In this document: positions 18,122 to 27,171 of the stretch, piece by piece
Layout of the letters: the number at the start of each line of letters is the position of its first letter
How positions within the stretch are numbered: the first letter of the stretch is position 1
Program-made: the position numbers and the translations under genes
Origin: [Clostridium] symbiosum
Lineage (GTDB): Bacteria > Bacillota > Clostridia > Lachnospirales > Lachnospiraceae
Direction: 5' to 3'
Assembly: GCA_021769625.1 (NCBI GenBank)
Contig: JAETSN010000001.1
Span: forward strand, 124,001-188,000
DNA length: 64,000 nucleotides
The notes under the pieces: model-generated
Database searches by the model: none
What the model saw: the letters and a program-made list of their open reading frames with translations, nothing else
What the model was told of the DNA's origin: nothing

Positions 18122-18748
18122 ATGAGGACTGAAAAAGAAAAGATGCTGCAGCGGGCATTGTATAACCCGGCAGATAAAGAATTGGAGAAGATACGGCTTC
18201 ATGTGCATTCACAGATCAAAAGATATAATCTGTCGGAAGATACTGAGGCAGGGCTGCGCCGGGAAATACTGGAAGATATTACGGGAAGCCTGGGAGAGAA
18301 TGTCGTGATACAGCCGCCGGTCTATTTTGACTACGGGAATCTTTTTATTGGGTCCAATTCCTTTATGAATTTCCGTTTTACGGCGATAGACTGTGCAAGG
18401 ATCGAGATTGGTGAAAATGTGCTCATAGGCCCGGGGGTGACGATGGCGACAGCCATGCATCCGATGCTGGCGGAGGAGAGAAAGACAAAATATCATCCGG
18501 ACGGGAATTTTTACGGAATGGAGTATGCGCTTCCTATCCGGATCGCCGACCATGTGTGGATCGGAAGCAATGCAGTTATCCTGCCGGGAGTCAGTATAGG
18601 GGAAGGCACTGTCATAGGAGCCGGAAGCGTTGTGACAAGGGATATTCCGGCAGGTGTGCTGGCGGTGGGAAACCCGTGCCGGGTGGTCCGTATGCTGACG
18701 GAGGCGGACAGTGTGAGAGAGAATGCCGGAATTAGCAATAGCTGTTAA
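18122..18748 (+). CDS. Maltose/galactoside O-acetyltransferase-like hexapeptide protein
   Basis: Acetyl-CoA-dependent sugar O-acetyltransferase homologue of about 208 residues, expected to be a trimer. The N-terminal Mac domain shows TEKEKMLQRALYNPADKELE. Left-handed beta-helix repeats follow (IGSNSFMN, IGENVLIGPG, IGSNAVILPG, IGEGTVIGAG). The catalytic His lies in ATAMHPM. ATG 18122 fits the family start; ATG 18119 and an ATG at 18101 overlapping the ASRT stop are alternatives, and no strong ribosome binding site decides between them. It may acetylate a sugar or a non-metabolised analogue handled by the locus. Confidence 0.85.
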   Translation: MRTEKEKMLQRALYNPADKELEKIRLHVHSQIKRYNLSEDTEAGLRREILEDITGSLGENVVIQPPVYFDYGNLFIGSNSFMNFRFTAIDCARIEIGENVLIGPGVTMATAMHPMLAEERKTKYHPDGNFYGMEYALPIRIADHVWIGSNAVILPGVSIGEGTVIGAGSVVTRDIPAGVLAVGNPCRVVRMLTEADSVRENAGISNSC

Positions 18749-18822
18749 TTTACTTTTGGGACTTGTGATGTTATGATGGAGAAGTGATGTTTTAATTTAA
18801 AAGATAAGGTGGCAGAAACGGC

Positions 18823-19866
18823 ATGGCAGGTTCATTGAAAGCAATCGCTGCAAAGTACAAGGTTTCCGTGGCAACGTTATCCAAGGTGATCAATGATCAG
18901 GACGGCGTAAGGCCGGAGACAAGAGAGCGAATACTCGAAATTTTGCAGAAGGAAAATTATATACCCAACAATATTGCACGGTCATTGAGAAAGAACAGCA
19001 CGGGCATCATTGGGGTGATCATCCCGGATATCAAACAACAGTTTTTCAATATGATCACCAGAGGGATAGAAAGAAATATTTCGGATGAGGGATATCTGAT
19101 ACTGTTATCCGATACCGAGGAGAGCCCGGAAAAGGAAGAAAAGTATCTGGAACTGATGTTCCGCCAATGTGTCGATGCGCTGGTTGTGGCAACAGTGGAT
19201 GCAAAGCATATCGACCTGCAGAAAATATACAACATGGGAATTCCCGTAGTGTTTATCGATACTATTCCGGAGACGGATCTCTGTATGGATGCAGTGTTGG
19301 TTGATGACTATCTGATAGGTGAAAAAATTGCGAGATATCTGCTGCAGCTCGGTCATAAACAGATTGCAGCGATCACCGGTAATGCTGAAGATTCCACGCC
19401 GAGTGTCAAACGTCTGGAAGGTCTTGTCGAGACCTGCAGGAAAAATGCCTGTCCAATACCTGATACGCTGATCTGCAAAGCGGGATATGAGGAAAAGTAC
19501 GGATATGAGGCGATGCAAAAACTTCTCGGCAGCAGAGACAAACATTTTTTTACGGCAGTCGCGGTAATGCATGAATGGATCACGATCGGGGCGATAAAGG
19601 CGATTCGCGAGGAGGGGCTGAGGATAGGGGAAGATATCTCCCTGATCGGATGCGACCTGAATGAACGGATTCAGTTGTCTTCCCCGCAGATCACGAATGT
19701 AAAGCAGCCGGAGCAGGAAATAGGACGGATGGTGGCAGAACTGCTTTTGCAGAGGCTGGAACAGAAGAAGACGGGAGGTACAGAAGAAATGCTGCAGAAT
19801 ATCGGGCATAAGATCCTGCTGGCTCCAGTTATGGATATACGGGAAAGCTGCAAAAAGCTGGAATAG
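18823..19866 (+). CDS. LacI-family transcriptional regulator (first of two)
   Basis: DNA-binding repressor or activator of 347 residues. The N-terminal helix-turn-helix (about 4-50) contains SVATLSKVIN and VRPETRERILEIL and the hinge region PNNIARSLR, followed by a periplasmic-binding-protein-like ligand domain starting at GIIGVIIPDI. It is clearly paralogous with the product at 24690, including the same length, CVDALVVATVD/CVDGLVIATVD and the shared ending SCKKLE. The recognition helices are nearly the same, so overlapping operators are expected. AAGGTGG lies upstream of the ATG. It sits between the enzyme genes and the importer genes and probably controls both through GTAAACG-type sites. 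Confidence 0.93.
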   Translation: MAGSLKAIAAKYKVSVATLSKVINDQDGVRPETRERILEILQKENYIPNNIARSLRKNSTGIIGVIIPDIKQQFFNMITRGIERNISDEGYLILLSDTEESPEKEEKYLELMFRQCVDALVVATVDAKHIDLQKIYNMGIPVVFIDTIPETDLCMDAVLVDDYLIGEKIARYLLQLGHKQIAAITGNAEDSTPSVKRLEGLVETCRKNACPIPDTLICKAGYEEKYGYEAMQKLLGSRDKHFFTAVAVMHEWITIGAIKAIREEGLRIGEDISLIGCDLNERIQLSSPQITNVKQPEQEIGRMVAELLLQRLEQKKTGGTEEMLQNIGHKILLAPVMDIRESCKKLE

Positions 19867-19918
19867 TCTGCCGAACAGGTCTGCGGACGTATAGCGGCAT
19901 CTGTAATTTACCAAAAAA

Positions 19919-19932
19919 TGTAATCGTTTACA
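19919..19932. promoter_or_regulatory. LacI/cre-like operator before the binding-protein gene
   Basis: TGTAATCGTTTACA is a 14-base inverted repeat with one imperfect pair, 52 bases before the ATG. It matches the other operators of the locus and differs at one base from the CcpA cre consensus TGWAARCGYTWNCW. Confidence 0.65.
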
Positions 19933-19983
19933 GGAAGTAACAATAAAAATCGGTATGAGAAACTACTAATGGAGGAAAAGCAA

Positions 19984-21042
19984 ATGAAAAAGAGAACGAA
20001 CGGAACAATGAGAAAAATGATGTCTGTGATTCTGGCAGTCCTCATGGTCGCAGGACTTATGGGATGCGCAGCACCGGCTGCACAGCAGAATGCACAGGAG
20101 GATGCGGCTGTGGAAACATCAGAACCGGCAGAGGGTCCGGCGGCGGAGGAAACACCGGCAGAATCGGAAGAGACATCCGGCCAGACAAAGATATTTTTTA
20201 CAAACGCGATCCTGACTGCCCCGTATTGTGCACTGCAGTTGGATGCCATGCAGCAGTATGCGGCGGCAAACAATATCGACCTGCAGGTCGCAGACGGCAA
20301 AGAAGATGCGCAGACGCAGCTTGACCAGATCAAAAATGCTGTGACGCAGGGCGTGGACGGTATTATCTATTTTCCGGGAGACGAAGCTTCCACCATTCCG
20401 GTCGTGCGGTATCTGGACGAGAGCGGAGTTCCGTTTATCGTATTAAATTCCAAAGTGGATGAATCCGTCAGGGATCTGGTTCCCAGCTATGTAGGTTCGG
20501 ATTATGAGGAGATGGGTAAAATGGCAGGGGAACTTGCACTGGATGCTCTGGGGGACGAGGGCGGAAATGTGGTTATCATCAACGGGCTTTCCGGCACGGA
20601 AGTGGCAAATTCCACAACAAAAGGTTTTATGGATGTGATCTCTACAAATGCCAATATTGAAATACTGGCGGATCAGCCGGCGGATTGGGATACGGCGAAG
20701 GCGATGACTATTATGGAAGACTATATCACGACTTTCGGCGATAAGATCGATCTGGTGTTTGCGGTGGACAGCGGTATGACAAAGGGGGCGGCACAGGCAT
20801 TGGAAAATGCGGGCCTTTGGGGTGAGATTCCGGTAGTCTGCTCCGATCAGGGACAGTTTGTGCTGGATGCGATCGCAAACGGCGAGATGAAAGGAACGGC
20901 GAAACAGGATGCCGTGGATGAAGGCAATCTCGCGATGGAGACCATCATGAAGCTGGTAAACGGCGAAGCGGTTGAAACCTGGGAGATCGTTCCGACAGAA
21001 ATGCTCACGATTGACAACATAGATGGTTTGAAGGGCTATTGA
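19984..21042 (+). CDS. CUT2-type (ribose-like) ABC transporter substrate-binding lipoprotein
   Basis: Extracytoplasmic solute-binding protein of 352 residues. The signal peptide ends in a lipobox VAGLMGC with Cys28 as the lipid-anchored residue, followed by an Ala/Glu/Pro-rich tether to about 65. The mature part is a type I binding protein of the RbsB kind (TQLDQIKNAVTQGVDGIIYFP, VGSDYEEMGKMAGE, VFAVDSGMTKGAAQAL). The ligand cannot be read from sequence. ATG 19984 has GGAGG eight bases upstream; the ATG at 19969 overlaps that site and is rejected. A 15-base-pair hairpin follows the gene, then the ATPase and two permeases. Confidence 0.93.
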   Translation: MKKRTNGTMRKMMSVILAVLMVAGLMGCAAPAAQQNAQEDAAVETSEPAEGPAAEETPAESEETSGQTKIFFTNAILTAPYCALQLDAMQQYAAANNIDLQVADGKEDAQTQLDQIKNAVTQGVDGIIYFPGDEASTIPVVRYLDESGVPFIVLNSKVDESVRDLVPSYVGSDYEEMGKMAGELALDALGDEGGNVVIINGLSGTEVANSTTKGFMDVISTNANIEILADQPADWDTAKAMTIMEDYITTFGDKIDLVFAVDSGMTKGAAQALENAGLWGEIPVVCSDQGQFVLDAIANGEMKGTAKQDAVDEGNLAMETIMKLVNGEAVETWEIVPTEMLTIDNIDGLKGY

Positions 21043-21089
21043 TCCTGTGTGATCGGTTTTAAGAGATATCGATATAAGGTAACAGCAGA

Positions 21090-21122
21090 GGATGTTTCTG
21101 CCGGGTACCGGCAGGGACATCC
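21090..21122 (+). promoter_or_regulatory. Intercistronic hairpin after the binding-protein gene
   Basis: Fifteen-base-pair stem (21090-21104 with 21108-21122, two G-U pairs) and a three-base loop, with no T run after it. Such structures after binding-protein genes stabilise the upstream mRNA or lower downstream expression, giving excess binding protein. Confidence 0.6.
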
Positions 21123-21156
21123 GCCTTTGAACCCGCCTGACAGTTAGGAGAGGAAA

Positions 21157-22647
21157 ATGAGTGAAATTGCTTTAGAAATGAGAAATATTACAAAAACATT
21201 TCCCGGCGTCAAGGCACTGAATCAGGTATGTTTTCAAGTGAAAAAAGGCGAGGTGCACGCAATTGTCGGAGAAAACGGCGCGGGGAAATCCACACTGATG
21301 AAAGTGCTGAACGGTGTATATCAGGCTGATGCGGGACAGATCTTTTTGGAGGGAAAGGAAGTAAAGATAGAAAACATCAACAGGGCACAGGAGTTGGGAA
21401 TAAGCCTGATCTTTCAGGAGACCAACCTGATCCCGCAGTTATCCGTGGCCGAAAATTTCTTTTTAGGGAAACTTCCGAAGACAAAAGCCGGACTTGTGGA
21501 CTGGAAATATATGGAATATCAGGTGACGGCTATTTTTTCCCAGCTTGATTATAAGATTAAGCCAAGGGAGATCGTGGTAAATTTAAGTGCGGCGGATAAA
21601 CAGATGGTGGAAATCGCGAGGGCGATCTCACGGAATGCAAAGATCATTATCATGGACGAACCTACCTCGTCCCTGACGGATGTGGAAGTGGAAAACCTGT
21701 TTTCCATTATAAATGATCTGAAGAAAAAAGGGACGACGATCATTTTTATTTCCCACAAGATGGAGGAAATATTCACGATAGCGGATACGGTGTCCGTACA
21801 GCGGGACGGGGAAATGATACATACGGCGCCCATAGCCGGGCTGACCAGCGACCAGATTGTGGAGTGGATGGTGGGCCGCAGTGTGGACACGGAATTTCCG
21901 GCGAGGGAGAGTAAGATCGGTGAAGTTGTGCTTGAGGCCAGAAAAGTATGCCGGAAAAACCTGATCTATGATGTGGATTTTTCCCTGCACAAAGGTGAAG
22001 TGCTCGGTTTTGCCGGACTCGTGGGAGCGGGCCGGACGGAACTGGCAGAGACTATTTTCGGGGAAGGAAAACTGAGCGGCGGGGAGATCTATCTGCACGG
22101 CAAAAAGGTTTCCATCAGAAATACCACACAGGCAATCAAACATTCCATCGGTATGCTGACAGAAGAGAGAAAAGAAACAGGACTGGCGCTCGATGCGTCC
22201 GTAAAGAGCAATATTGTGATCGCTAAGCTTTCCAAGTTATGCTTTGGAAGAAATCTTTTCATCAACAGGAAAGCGGAGAAGGAAGCTGCGGAGCAGTATG
22301 TCAGGGAATTAAAGATAAAAACGCCTTCCATTCATCAGACGGCCTATAATCTTTCCGGCGGAAACCAGCAGAAGATCGTTATTGCAAAATGGCTGTTTTC
22401 GGATGCGGACATCCTGATCTTTGACGAACCTACCAGGGGAATCGATGTGGGCGCAAAACATGAGATCTATAACATCATGAATGATCTTGTAAGCAAAGGG
22501 AAGTCTATTATATTTATTTCTTCGGAACTGCCGGAACTGATGGGAATGAGCGACCGTATCATTGTGATGCACGAAGGACGAAAGAAGGGGGAACTGCTCA
22601 GGGAAGAGTTTTCCTCCGAGGGCATCATGAAGCTGGCGGTAAGTTAG
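21157..22647 (+). CDS. CUT2-type sugar ABC transporter ATPase (RbsA/MglA-like)
   Basis: Fused double ATPase of 496 residues that powers the importer. The first domain has Walker A GENGAGKST (38-46), a degenerate signature LSAADKQ and Walker B IIIMDEPTSS. The second has the modified Walker A GLVGAGRTE, signature LSGGNQQK and Walker B ILIFDEPTRGID. This asymmetric pattern is characteristic of RbsA, MglA and XylG. AGGAGAGG-like bases precede the ATG. The next gene starts ten bases after the stop. Confidence 0.95.
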   Translation: MSEIALEMRNITKTFPGVKALNQVCFQVKKGEVHAIVGENGAGKSTLMKVLNGVYQADAGQIFLEGKEVKIENINRAQELGISLIFQETNLIPQLSVAENFFLGKLPKTKAGLVDWKYMEYQVTAIFSQLDYKIKPREIVVNLSAADKQMVEIARAISRNAKIIIMDEPTSSLTDVEVENLFSIINDLKKKGTTIIFISHKMEEIFTIADTVSVQRDGEMIHTAPIAGLTSDQIVEWMVGRSVDTEFPARESKIGEVVLEARKVCRKNLIYDVDFSLHKGEVLGFAGLVGAGRTELAETIFGEGKLSGGEIYLHGKKVSIRNTTQAIKHSIGMLTEERKETGLALDASVKSNIVIAKLSKLCFGRNLFINRKAEKEAAEQYVRELKIKTPSIHQTAYNLSGGNQQKIVIAKWLFSDADILIFDEPTRGIDVGAKHEIYNIMNDLVSKGKSIIFISSELPELMGMSDRIIVMHEGRKKGELLREEFSSEGIMKLAVS

Positions 22648-22657
22648 GAGGTACAGC

Positions 22658-23638
22658 GTGACTGAGAAAGGGAAAAAGCCGGACATTGTGCAGGTCCTGC
22701 TGAATTATGGCTTGATCATAGCCTTATGTATTATTATCGTTATTGTTTCTGTCAGCACGGAAAATTTTCTGACAGTCAGGAATATCATAAATATTCTGCG
22801 TCAGGTGGCACCTACCGGGATCATGGCACTGGGAGTTGTGGCAGTTATCGTGGCGGGGCATATGGACCTGTCCATCTCCTCTACGGTTACAATGTCAGGT
22901 GTGGTGTGTGTTTCTTATGTAAAATACCTGCAGGCAGATATAGAAGGCATCTGCCTTGCGCTTCTGACAGGAGCCGGCATCGGGCTTTTAAATGGCGTTA
23001 TCATTGCAAATATTACAAGCAAAAAGGGAAGGAAGGGTGAGAGCTTCATCATCACCTATGGTATGCAGGCGGCCATCGCGGCAGCAGCACTGCTTTATAC
23101 GAACGGGATTTATATGAATCTTCAGGAAAAGTCATTGCACAGCTTTTTCGGGAAAGGGTATGTTCCGATCGTCCTATTTGTCCTGACCGCCGTGATTCTG
23201 GAATACGTTATGAAGTGTACGCCGTTTGGGCAGTCCGTTTACTACATAGGAGCCAATGAGGCGGCAGCCCGCATGTCGGGTATCAATGTAAAAAGAAATA
23301 CCATGATCATTTTTACGATCTCCGGCTTCTTTGCGGCGGTTGCAGGAGTTGTTTTGACATCGAGGGTCGGTGCGGCTTCCAGCACTTCGGGAAACGGTCT
23401 GGAACTGGATGCCATTGCGGCGGTGGTTGTTGGTGGAACGGCTCTTTCGGGCGGTAAAGGCGGTGTGATGAAGACGGTGCTCGGCGTGATCGTGATGGGG
23501 GTTTTGTCTAATGCACTGCGCCTTTTAAATATTGATACATATCCCCAGATGATGATCCGGGGTGTCATTATCATCCTTGCTGTACTGCTTGACGTATTTG
23601 CAACACAGTTTAAGGCGAAAGGAGGTGCAGGGGCATGA
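22658..23638 (+). CDS. CUT2-type ABC transporter permease (first)
   Basis: RbsC-family inner-membrane permease of 326 residues with about eight to ten hydrophobic helices. Family motifs seen: VAPTGIMALGVVAVIVAGHMDLSI in pieces, a cytoplasmic loop with ANEAAARMSGINV (the coupling segment) and AIAAVVVGGTALSGGKG near the C-terminus. It begins with GTG, seven bases after TAGGAGG. Its TGA overlaps the ATG of the second permease (ATGA). Two separate permeases suggest a heterodimeric channel. Confidence 0.93.
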   Translation: MTEKGKKPDIVQVLLNYGLIIALCIIIVIVSVSTENFLTVRNIINILRQVAPTGIMALGVVAVIVAGHMDLSISSTVTMSGVVCVSYVKYLQADIEGICLALLTGAGIGLLNGVIIANITSKKGRKGESFIITYGMQAAIAAAALLYTNGIYMNLQEKSLHSFFGKGYVPIVLFVLTAVILEYVMKCTPFGQSVYYIGANEAAARMSGINVKRNTMIIFTISGFFAAVAGVVLTSRVGAASSTSGNGLELDAIAAVVVGGTALSGGKGGVMKTVLGVIVMGVLSNALRLLNIDTYPQMMIRGVIIILAVLLDVFATQFKAKGGAGA

Positions 23639-24588
23639 CACAGAAAAGACGAATATTTGAAATGAATATGCTCGCAAAACATATGGTGCCGATCGTGCTT
23701 GTGGTTATGCTGCTATTGTTCTCCGTTTTTATACCGAATTTCTGTACAGCCGGCAACATCGTGAATATATTTTCAAGTTTTTCCGTATATGGAGTGGTGA
23801 CGATCGCTATGGCGTTTGCCCTGATCTGCGGTGAGTTCGACCTGTCGGTGGGAAGCACTATGGCGCTTGCGTCTTTGATCTTTGCCACATTGGTAAATGA
23901 AAAATCTTTTGCTCTTGCAGCGCTTGCAGCACTGCTGTCAGGGGCACTCATCGGAGCCTTGAACGGATTTTTGGTCTCAAAATTCGGCATCCCCTCTTTT
24001 GTGGTGACGATGGGAATGCAGATCACCGTGAAGGGGGCGGCCTGCCTGTATACCGATGCAAAACCGGTAGCAATCTACAGTGATTTCTGCTATCAGGCGG
24101 GAAATGGTACACTGTTTGGGATTCCGTATCTGGTATGGGTGTTTTTCCTGATCCTGCTGCTGGCAGGCGGTGTGCTGAAATATACTGTTTTCGGCAGAGG
24201 TTTATATGCCGTAGGCGGCAATTATCTGATGGCAAAGAATGCCGGAATCAATGCGCCTGTCTATAAATTTATGATCTTCTTCATCTTAGGTATCGCATCC
24301 GCAATGGGCGGAGTCATGATGGCATGCCGTATATCGGCGGGAAATGCCCTGTACGGGACAGATCTGACCATGGCAGCAATTTCCGCGAATGTGGTTGGCG
24401 GAACAAGTACGGTCGGCGGGACGGGGAATATCTGGAAGACGCTGCTGGGGCTCATTGTTTTGTATGTATTATACAATGCGCTTATGCTGCTGGGGATTCA
24501 GGCGTATGTGCAGCAGCTGATCAAAGGGCTGATCGTGATCGTTGTTATTGTAGTGGACGGTTTAAGTCGTGTGGCAAATGAAAATTAA
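23635..24588 (+). CDS. CUT2-type ABC transporter permease (second)
   Basis: Second RbsC-family permease, 317 residues, partner of the preceding one. It has FALICGEFDLSVGS, the coupling loop AVGGNYLMAKNAGINAP and NVVGGTSTVGGTGN, which correspond to the family motifs in the first permease. Its ATG overlaps the stop of the first permease gene. It ends the importer part of the locus about 100 bases before the second LacI gene. Confidence 0.93.
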   Translation: MTQKRRIFEMNMLAKHMVPIVLVVMLLLFSVFIPNFCTAGNIVNIFSSFSVYGVVTIAMAFALICGEFDLSVGSTMALASLIFATLVNEKSFALAALAALLSGALIGALNGFLVSKFGIPSFVVTMGMQITVKGAACLYTDAKPVAIYSDFCYQAGNGTLFGIPYLVWVFFLILLLAGGVLKYTVFGRGLYAVGGNYLMAKNAGINAPVYKFMIFFILGIASAMGGVMMACRISAGNALYGTDLTMAAISANVVGGTSTVGGTGNIWKTLLGLIVLYVLYNALMLLGIQAYVQQLIKGLIVIVVIVVDGLSRVANEN

Positions 24589-24641
24589 AATAGTGATTGG
24601 CAAAAGAGTGCGGTTTTAATGATTTTTTTGCATCGGATTTA

Positions 24642-24650
24642 TGCTATAAT
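24642..24650 (+). promoter_or_regulatory. Extended -10 promoter for the second LacI gene
   Basis: TGC-TATAAT forms an extended -10 element (TATAAT 24645-24650), 39 bases before the ATG. No good -35 hexamer stands at 17 bases. Confidence 0.5.
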
Positions 24651-24689
24651 GTCTGGGGAATGAAAATTTGATATGAGAAGGGCACCAAC

Positions 24690-25733
24690 ATGGAAAAATC
24701 GTTAAAGAAGATTGCTGAAAGCTATAATATTTCTGTCGCGACGCTTTCACGCGTGGTAAACAATAAAGGGAATGTCCGTCCTGAGACAAAGGAACGGGTG
24801 CTTGAAATATTGAAAAAGGAACAGTATGTGCCGAATTATATGGCAAGATCTTTAAAGACAAACAGCAGTACTACGATCGGGATCATAGTACCTGATATCA
24901 GTCAGAAATTGTTTGCCGGTATTATACGGGGAATCAATCGAAAGCTGTTTGAGAGGGGGTATCTGGTACTGCTGTCTGATTCGGAGGAAAGTTCCCAGAA
25001 AGAAAAGCGGTATTTAGACCTGATGCTGAGACAGTGTGTTGACGGGCTTGTGATCGCAACGGTGGATCCCGAACATATAGATTTTAAAAGGTTTTACGCA
25101 TTGGGAATCCCGGTGGTATTTATTGATACGATTCCGGATACGGATCTGCAGGTGGATGCCGTGCTCGTAGATGATTATATGGTCGGGCAGAAAATGGCGA
25201 AATATTTTTTGCAGGAGGGACATACAAAAACGGCGGTACTGACCGGAAGCTCCAGCGGATTTTCACCCAGCGTGCAGAGGCTGAAAGGGTTTTTGGAAAC
25301 ATATGAAAAACAGGGGATTACATTACCGCAGGATATGATATATAAATTGCCATACAGACAGGAGGAAAGTTATCAGGTCGTAAAAAAACTGATAAAAAGG
25401 CGCGGCGCCGGACAGATCACGGCGATTGCAGCCATGCATGAACTGATGACGATTGGGGCCGTCAAGGCAATCAGGGAGCAGAATATGGTGATCGGGGAAG
25501 ATATTTCCCTGATAGGCTGCGATTTGAATGAAAGGATACAGCTCTTTAAACCACAGATTACCGGTGTGGAACAGCCGGAAGAGGAGATAGGGGAGACAGT
25601 CGCGGAGCTTTTGCTGCAGCGTCTGCATCAGAAGGCGGCAGAGGGGGCGGACGCGATGCGTGGGAGCATGGGACAGAAGATTTTACTGAATCCCCGGTTT
25701 GTCGTGCGCGACAGTTGTAAAAAGCTGGAGTAG
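24690..25733 (+). CDS. LacI-family transcriptional regulator (second)
   Basis: LacI-type regulator of 347 residues, paralogous with the one at 18823 along its whole length. The helix-turn-helix contains SVATLSRVVN and VRPETKERVLEIL, the hinge PNYMARSLK, and the ligand-binding domain starts TIGIIVPDI. Divergence is greatest in the effector domain, so the two proteins may sense different ligands while reading similar DNA. It has its own extended -10 promoter and is followed 72 bases later by the second M24-like gene, which carries an operator right before its ribosome binding site. Confidence 0.93.
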   Translation: MEKSLKKIAESYNISVATLSRVVNNKGNVRPETKERVLEILKKEQYVPNYMARSLKTNSSTTIGIIVPDISQKLFAGIIRGINRKLFERGYLVLLSDSEESSQKEKRYLDLMLRQCVDGLVIATVDPEHIDFKRFYALGIPVVFIDTIPDTDLQVDAVLVDDYMVGQKMAKYFLQEGHTKTAVLTGSSSGFSPSVQRLKGFLETYEKQGITLPQDMIYKLPYRQEESYQVVKKLIKRRGAGQITAIAAMHELMTIGAVKAIREQNMVIGEDISLIGCDLNERIQLFKPQITGVEQPEEEIGETVAELLLQRLHQKAAEGADAMRGSMGQKILLNPRFVVRDSCKKLE

Positions 25734-25776
25734 TATTAGGAAGGAAGTAAAGAGAGCAGATAGTCACATCTAAAAA

Positions 25777-25790
25777 TGAAAACGTTTACA
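25777..25790. promoter_or_regulatory. LacI/cre operator at the ribosome binding site of the second M24-like gene
   Basis: TGAAAACGTTTACA fits the CcpA cre consensus TGWAARCGYTWNCW completely and is close to the other GTAAACG operators here. It ends two bases before AGGAGG (25792-25797), so a bound protein would block elongation or the leader rather than a promoter. Confidence 0.7.
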
Positions 25791-25805
25791 AAGGAGGTAT
25801 ATGAA

Positions 25806-26993
25806 ATGGCATTTTATAATATTGAGGAAACAAATGTACGTATTGGGAGGATTCGGGAACTGCTGCGAAAGAAAAAGCTGGATGCGGCATTGATCTATTA
25901 TGATATGGTAAATATTGCAAACGGATGGTATTTGACAGGATGGTGCCCGCAGTTTGAATACGGAGCGGTTCTTGTTCCTCTTCAGGGGGAACCGCTGCTT
26001 CTGGGCGGCTCAGAAAGTGAAGAATTTGCAAAACAGGATTCCGCGATTAAAAATACGAGGAATTTCAGTGTGTTTATGCAGCCGGGAATCGAATTCCTGT
26101 ATTCCAGAATGTACGACTTTAAAGAGCTGAACAGGGAGTTGGCAGAATCGGGAACGACGCTGGGGAAAATCGGATTTGTGGCGCCGGATAAGATGCCGAC
26201 AAAATTATATCGTGATTTCTGCGCAGGGTTTGAGGGAATCGAGATCGTGGATATCACCTTTGATTTTGAAATGCTGCGGCTGGTAAAGTCCTCTTGGGAA
26301 CTGTCCTGTATGGAAAAAGCAAATACACTGGCAGATGTTGCTTATGATGCTATGATAAAGACCATTAAGCCGGGAGTAACGGAGTTGCAGGTCGCAGCAG
26401 CAGGAGAGTATGCAGCCAGATGGAACGGCGCAAGCGGTTATGGATTTGATGCGATCATTGCATCCGGTAAGCGTGTGGAAGGGATCGTATCGACGCCTGT
26501 GGACAAGACATTGCAGGCAGGAGAGATGATCATGCTCGGCATGGCACCGCAGTGGTGCGGGTATACCGGGACATTCGGGGATACCGTACCGGTATCCGGC
26601 GAATATACGGACAGGCAGCGTGACATGATGAATGCCATGCGCCATGCGCTTCAGCTTTGCAAAGAGAAACTTTATCCGGGGCAAAAACCGGTTGATATCG
26701 ATAAGGCCGGTATGGATTATCTGCGAAAGCTCGGATATGGCGATTATCTGGTGGCACAGTTTGCGCATTCCACGGGGTTAATGGAATGTGAGGGTGCAAG
26801 TTATACAAGCTACGACTGTTGTGACGGCGGTATGCCCTTAGAGCCGGGTATGACGATCATGATCGATGTGAGTATGTTTAAGATACCGGAAGTGATCGGC
26901 GGCAGGATTGAAACAGGCTACCGTATCACAGAAAACGGGCCGGTTGCCCTGTCTCCTAAAATGGATCGGCTTTTTGCATCGGAAATTAAATGA
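25806..26993 (+). CDS. M24-fold protein with a degraded metal site (paralogue of 16558)
   Basis: Protein of 395 residues, paralogous with the product at 16558 (shared NIAxGWYLTGWCPQFE near residue 40 and RIETGxxITENG at the end). The same ligands are lost: Gly245 (MLGMAP) and Thr256 (GYTGTFGDT) replace the two Asp, one Glu is Asp354, while His321 and Glu369 remain. Identical losses in both copies argue for a shared altered function rather than random decay. ATG 25806 has AGGAGG eight bases upstream; an earlier in-frame ATG at 25776 overlaps the operator and is rejected. Confidence 0.82.
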   Translation: MAFYNIEETNVRIGRIRELLRKKKLDAALIYYDMVNIANGWYLTGWCPQFEYGAVLVPLQGEPLLLGGSESEEFAKQDSAIKNTRNFSVFMQPGIEFLYSRMYDFKELNRELAESGTTLGKIGFVAPDKMPTKLYRDFCAGFEGIEIVDITFDFEMLRLVKSSWELSCMEKANTLADVAYDAMIKTIKPGVTELQVAAAGEYAARWNGASGYGFDAIIASGKRVEGIVSTPVDKTLQAGEMIMLGMAPQWCGYTGTFGDTVPVSGEYTDRQRDMMNAMRHALQLCKEKLYPGQKPVDIDKAGMDYLRKLGYGDYLVAQFAHSTGLMECEGASYTSYDCCDGGMPLEPGMTIMIDVSMFKIPEVIGGRIETGYRITENGPVALSPKMDRLFASEIK

Positions 26994-27007
26994 GGAGAGT
27001 GAAAAAG

Positions 27008-27048
27008 ATGCGGTATGGCATAAAAATGCTGTGCCGCATTTTTCTTTA
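27008..27048 (+). terminator. Terminator closing the M24/CUT2 locus
   Basis: Fourteen-base-pair stem (27008-27021 with 27026-27039, three G-U pairs), AAAA loop, then TTTTTCTTT. Confidence 0.88.
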
Positions 27049-27142
27049 CGCACGAGTGCGGAGAGAAAAGATACACAATAAGCTGTCCACATCCGGCGCG
27101 GCAAGCAGGAGAAAAATTTTCTCTGCCCGATCATAATATATG

Positions 27143-27171
27143 TTGACAAATAATATTATATGGGATATAGT
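27143..27171 (+). promoter_or_regulatory. Promoter of the PadR operon
   Basis: TTGACA (27143-27148), 17-base spacer, TATAGT (27166-27171). The spacer holds the first palindrome of the operator set 27149-27205. Confidence 0.75.
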
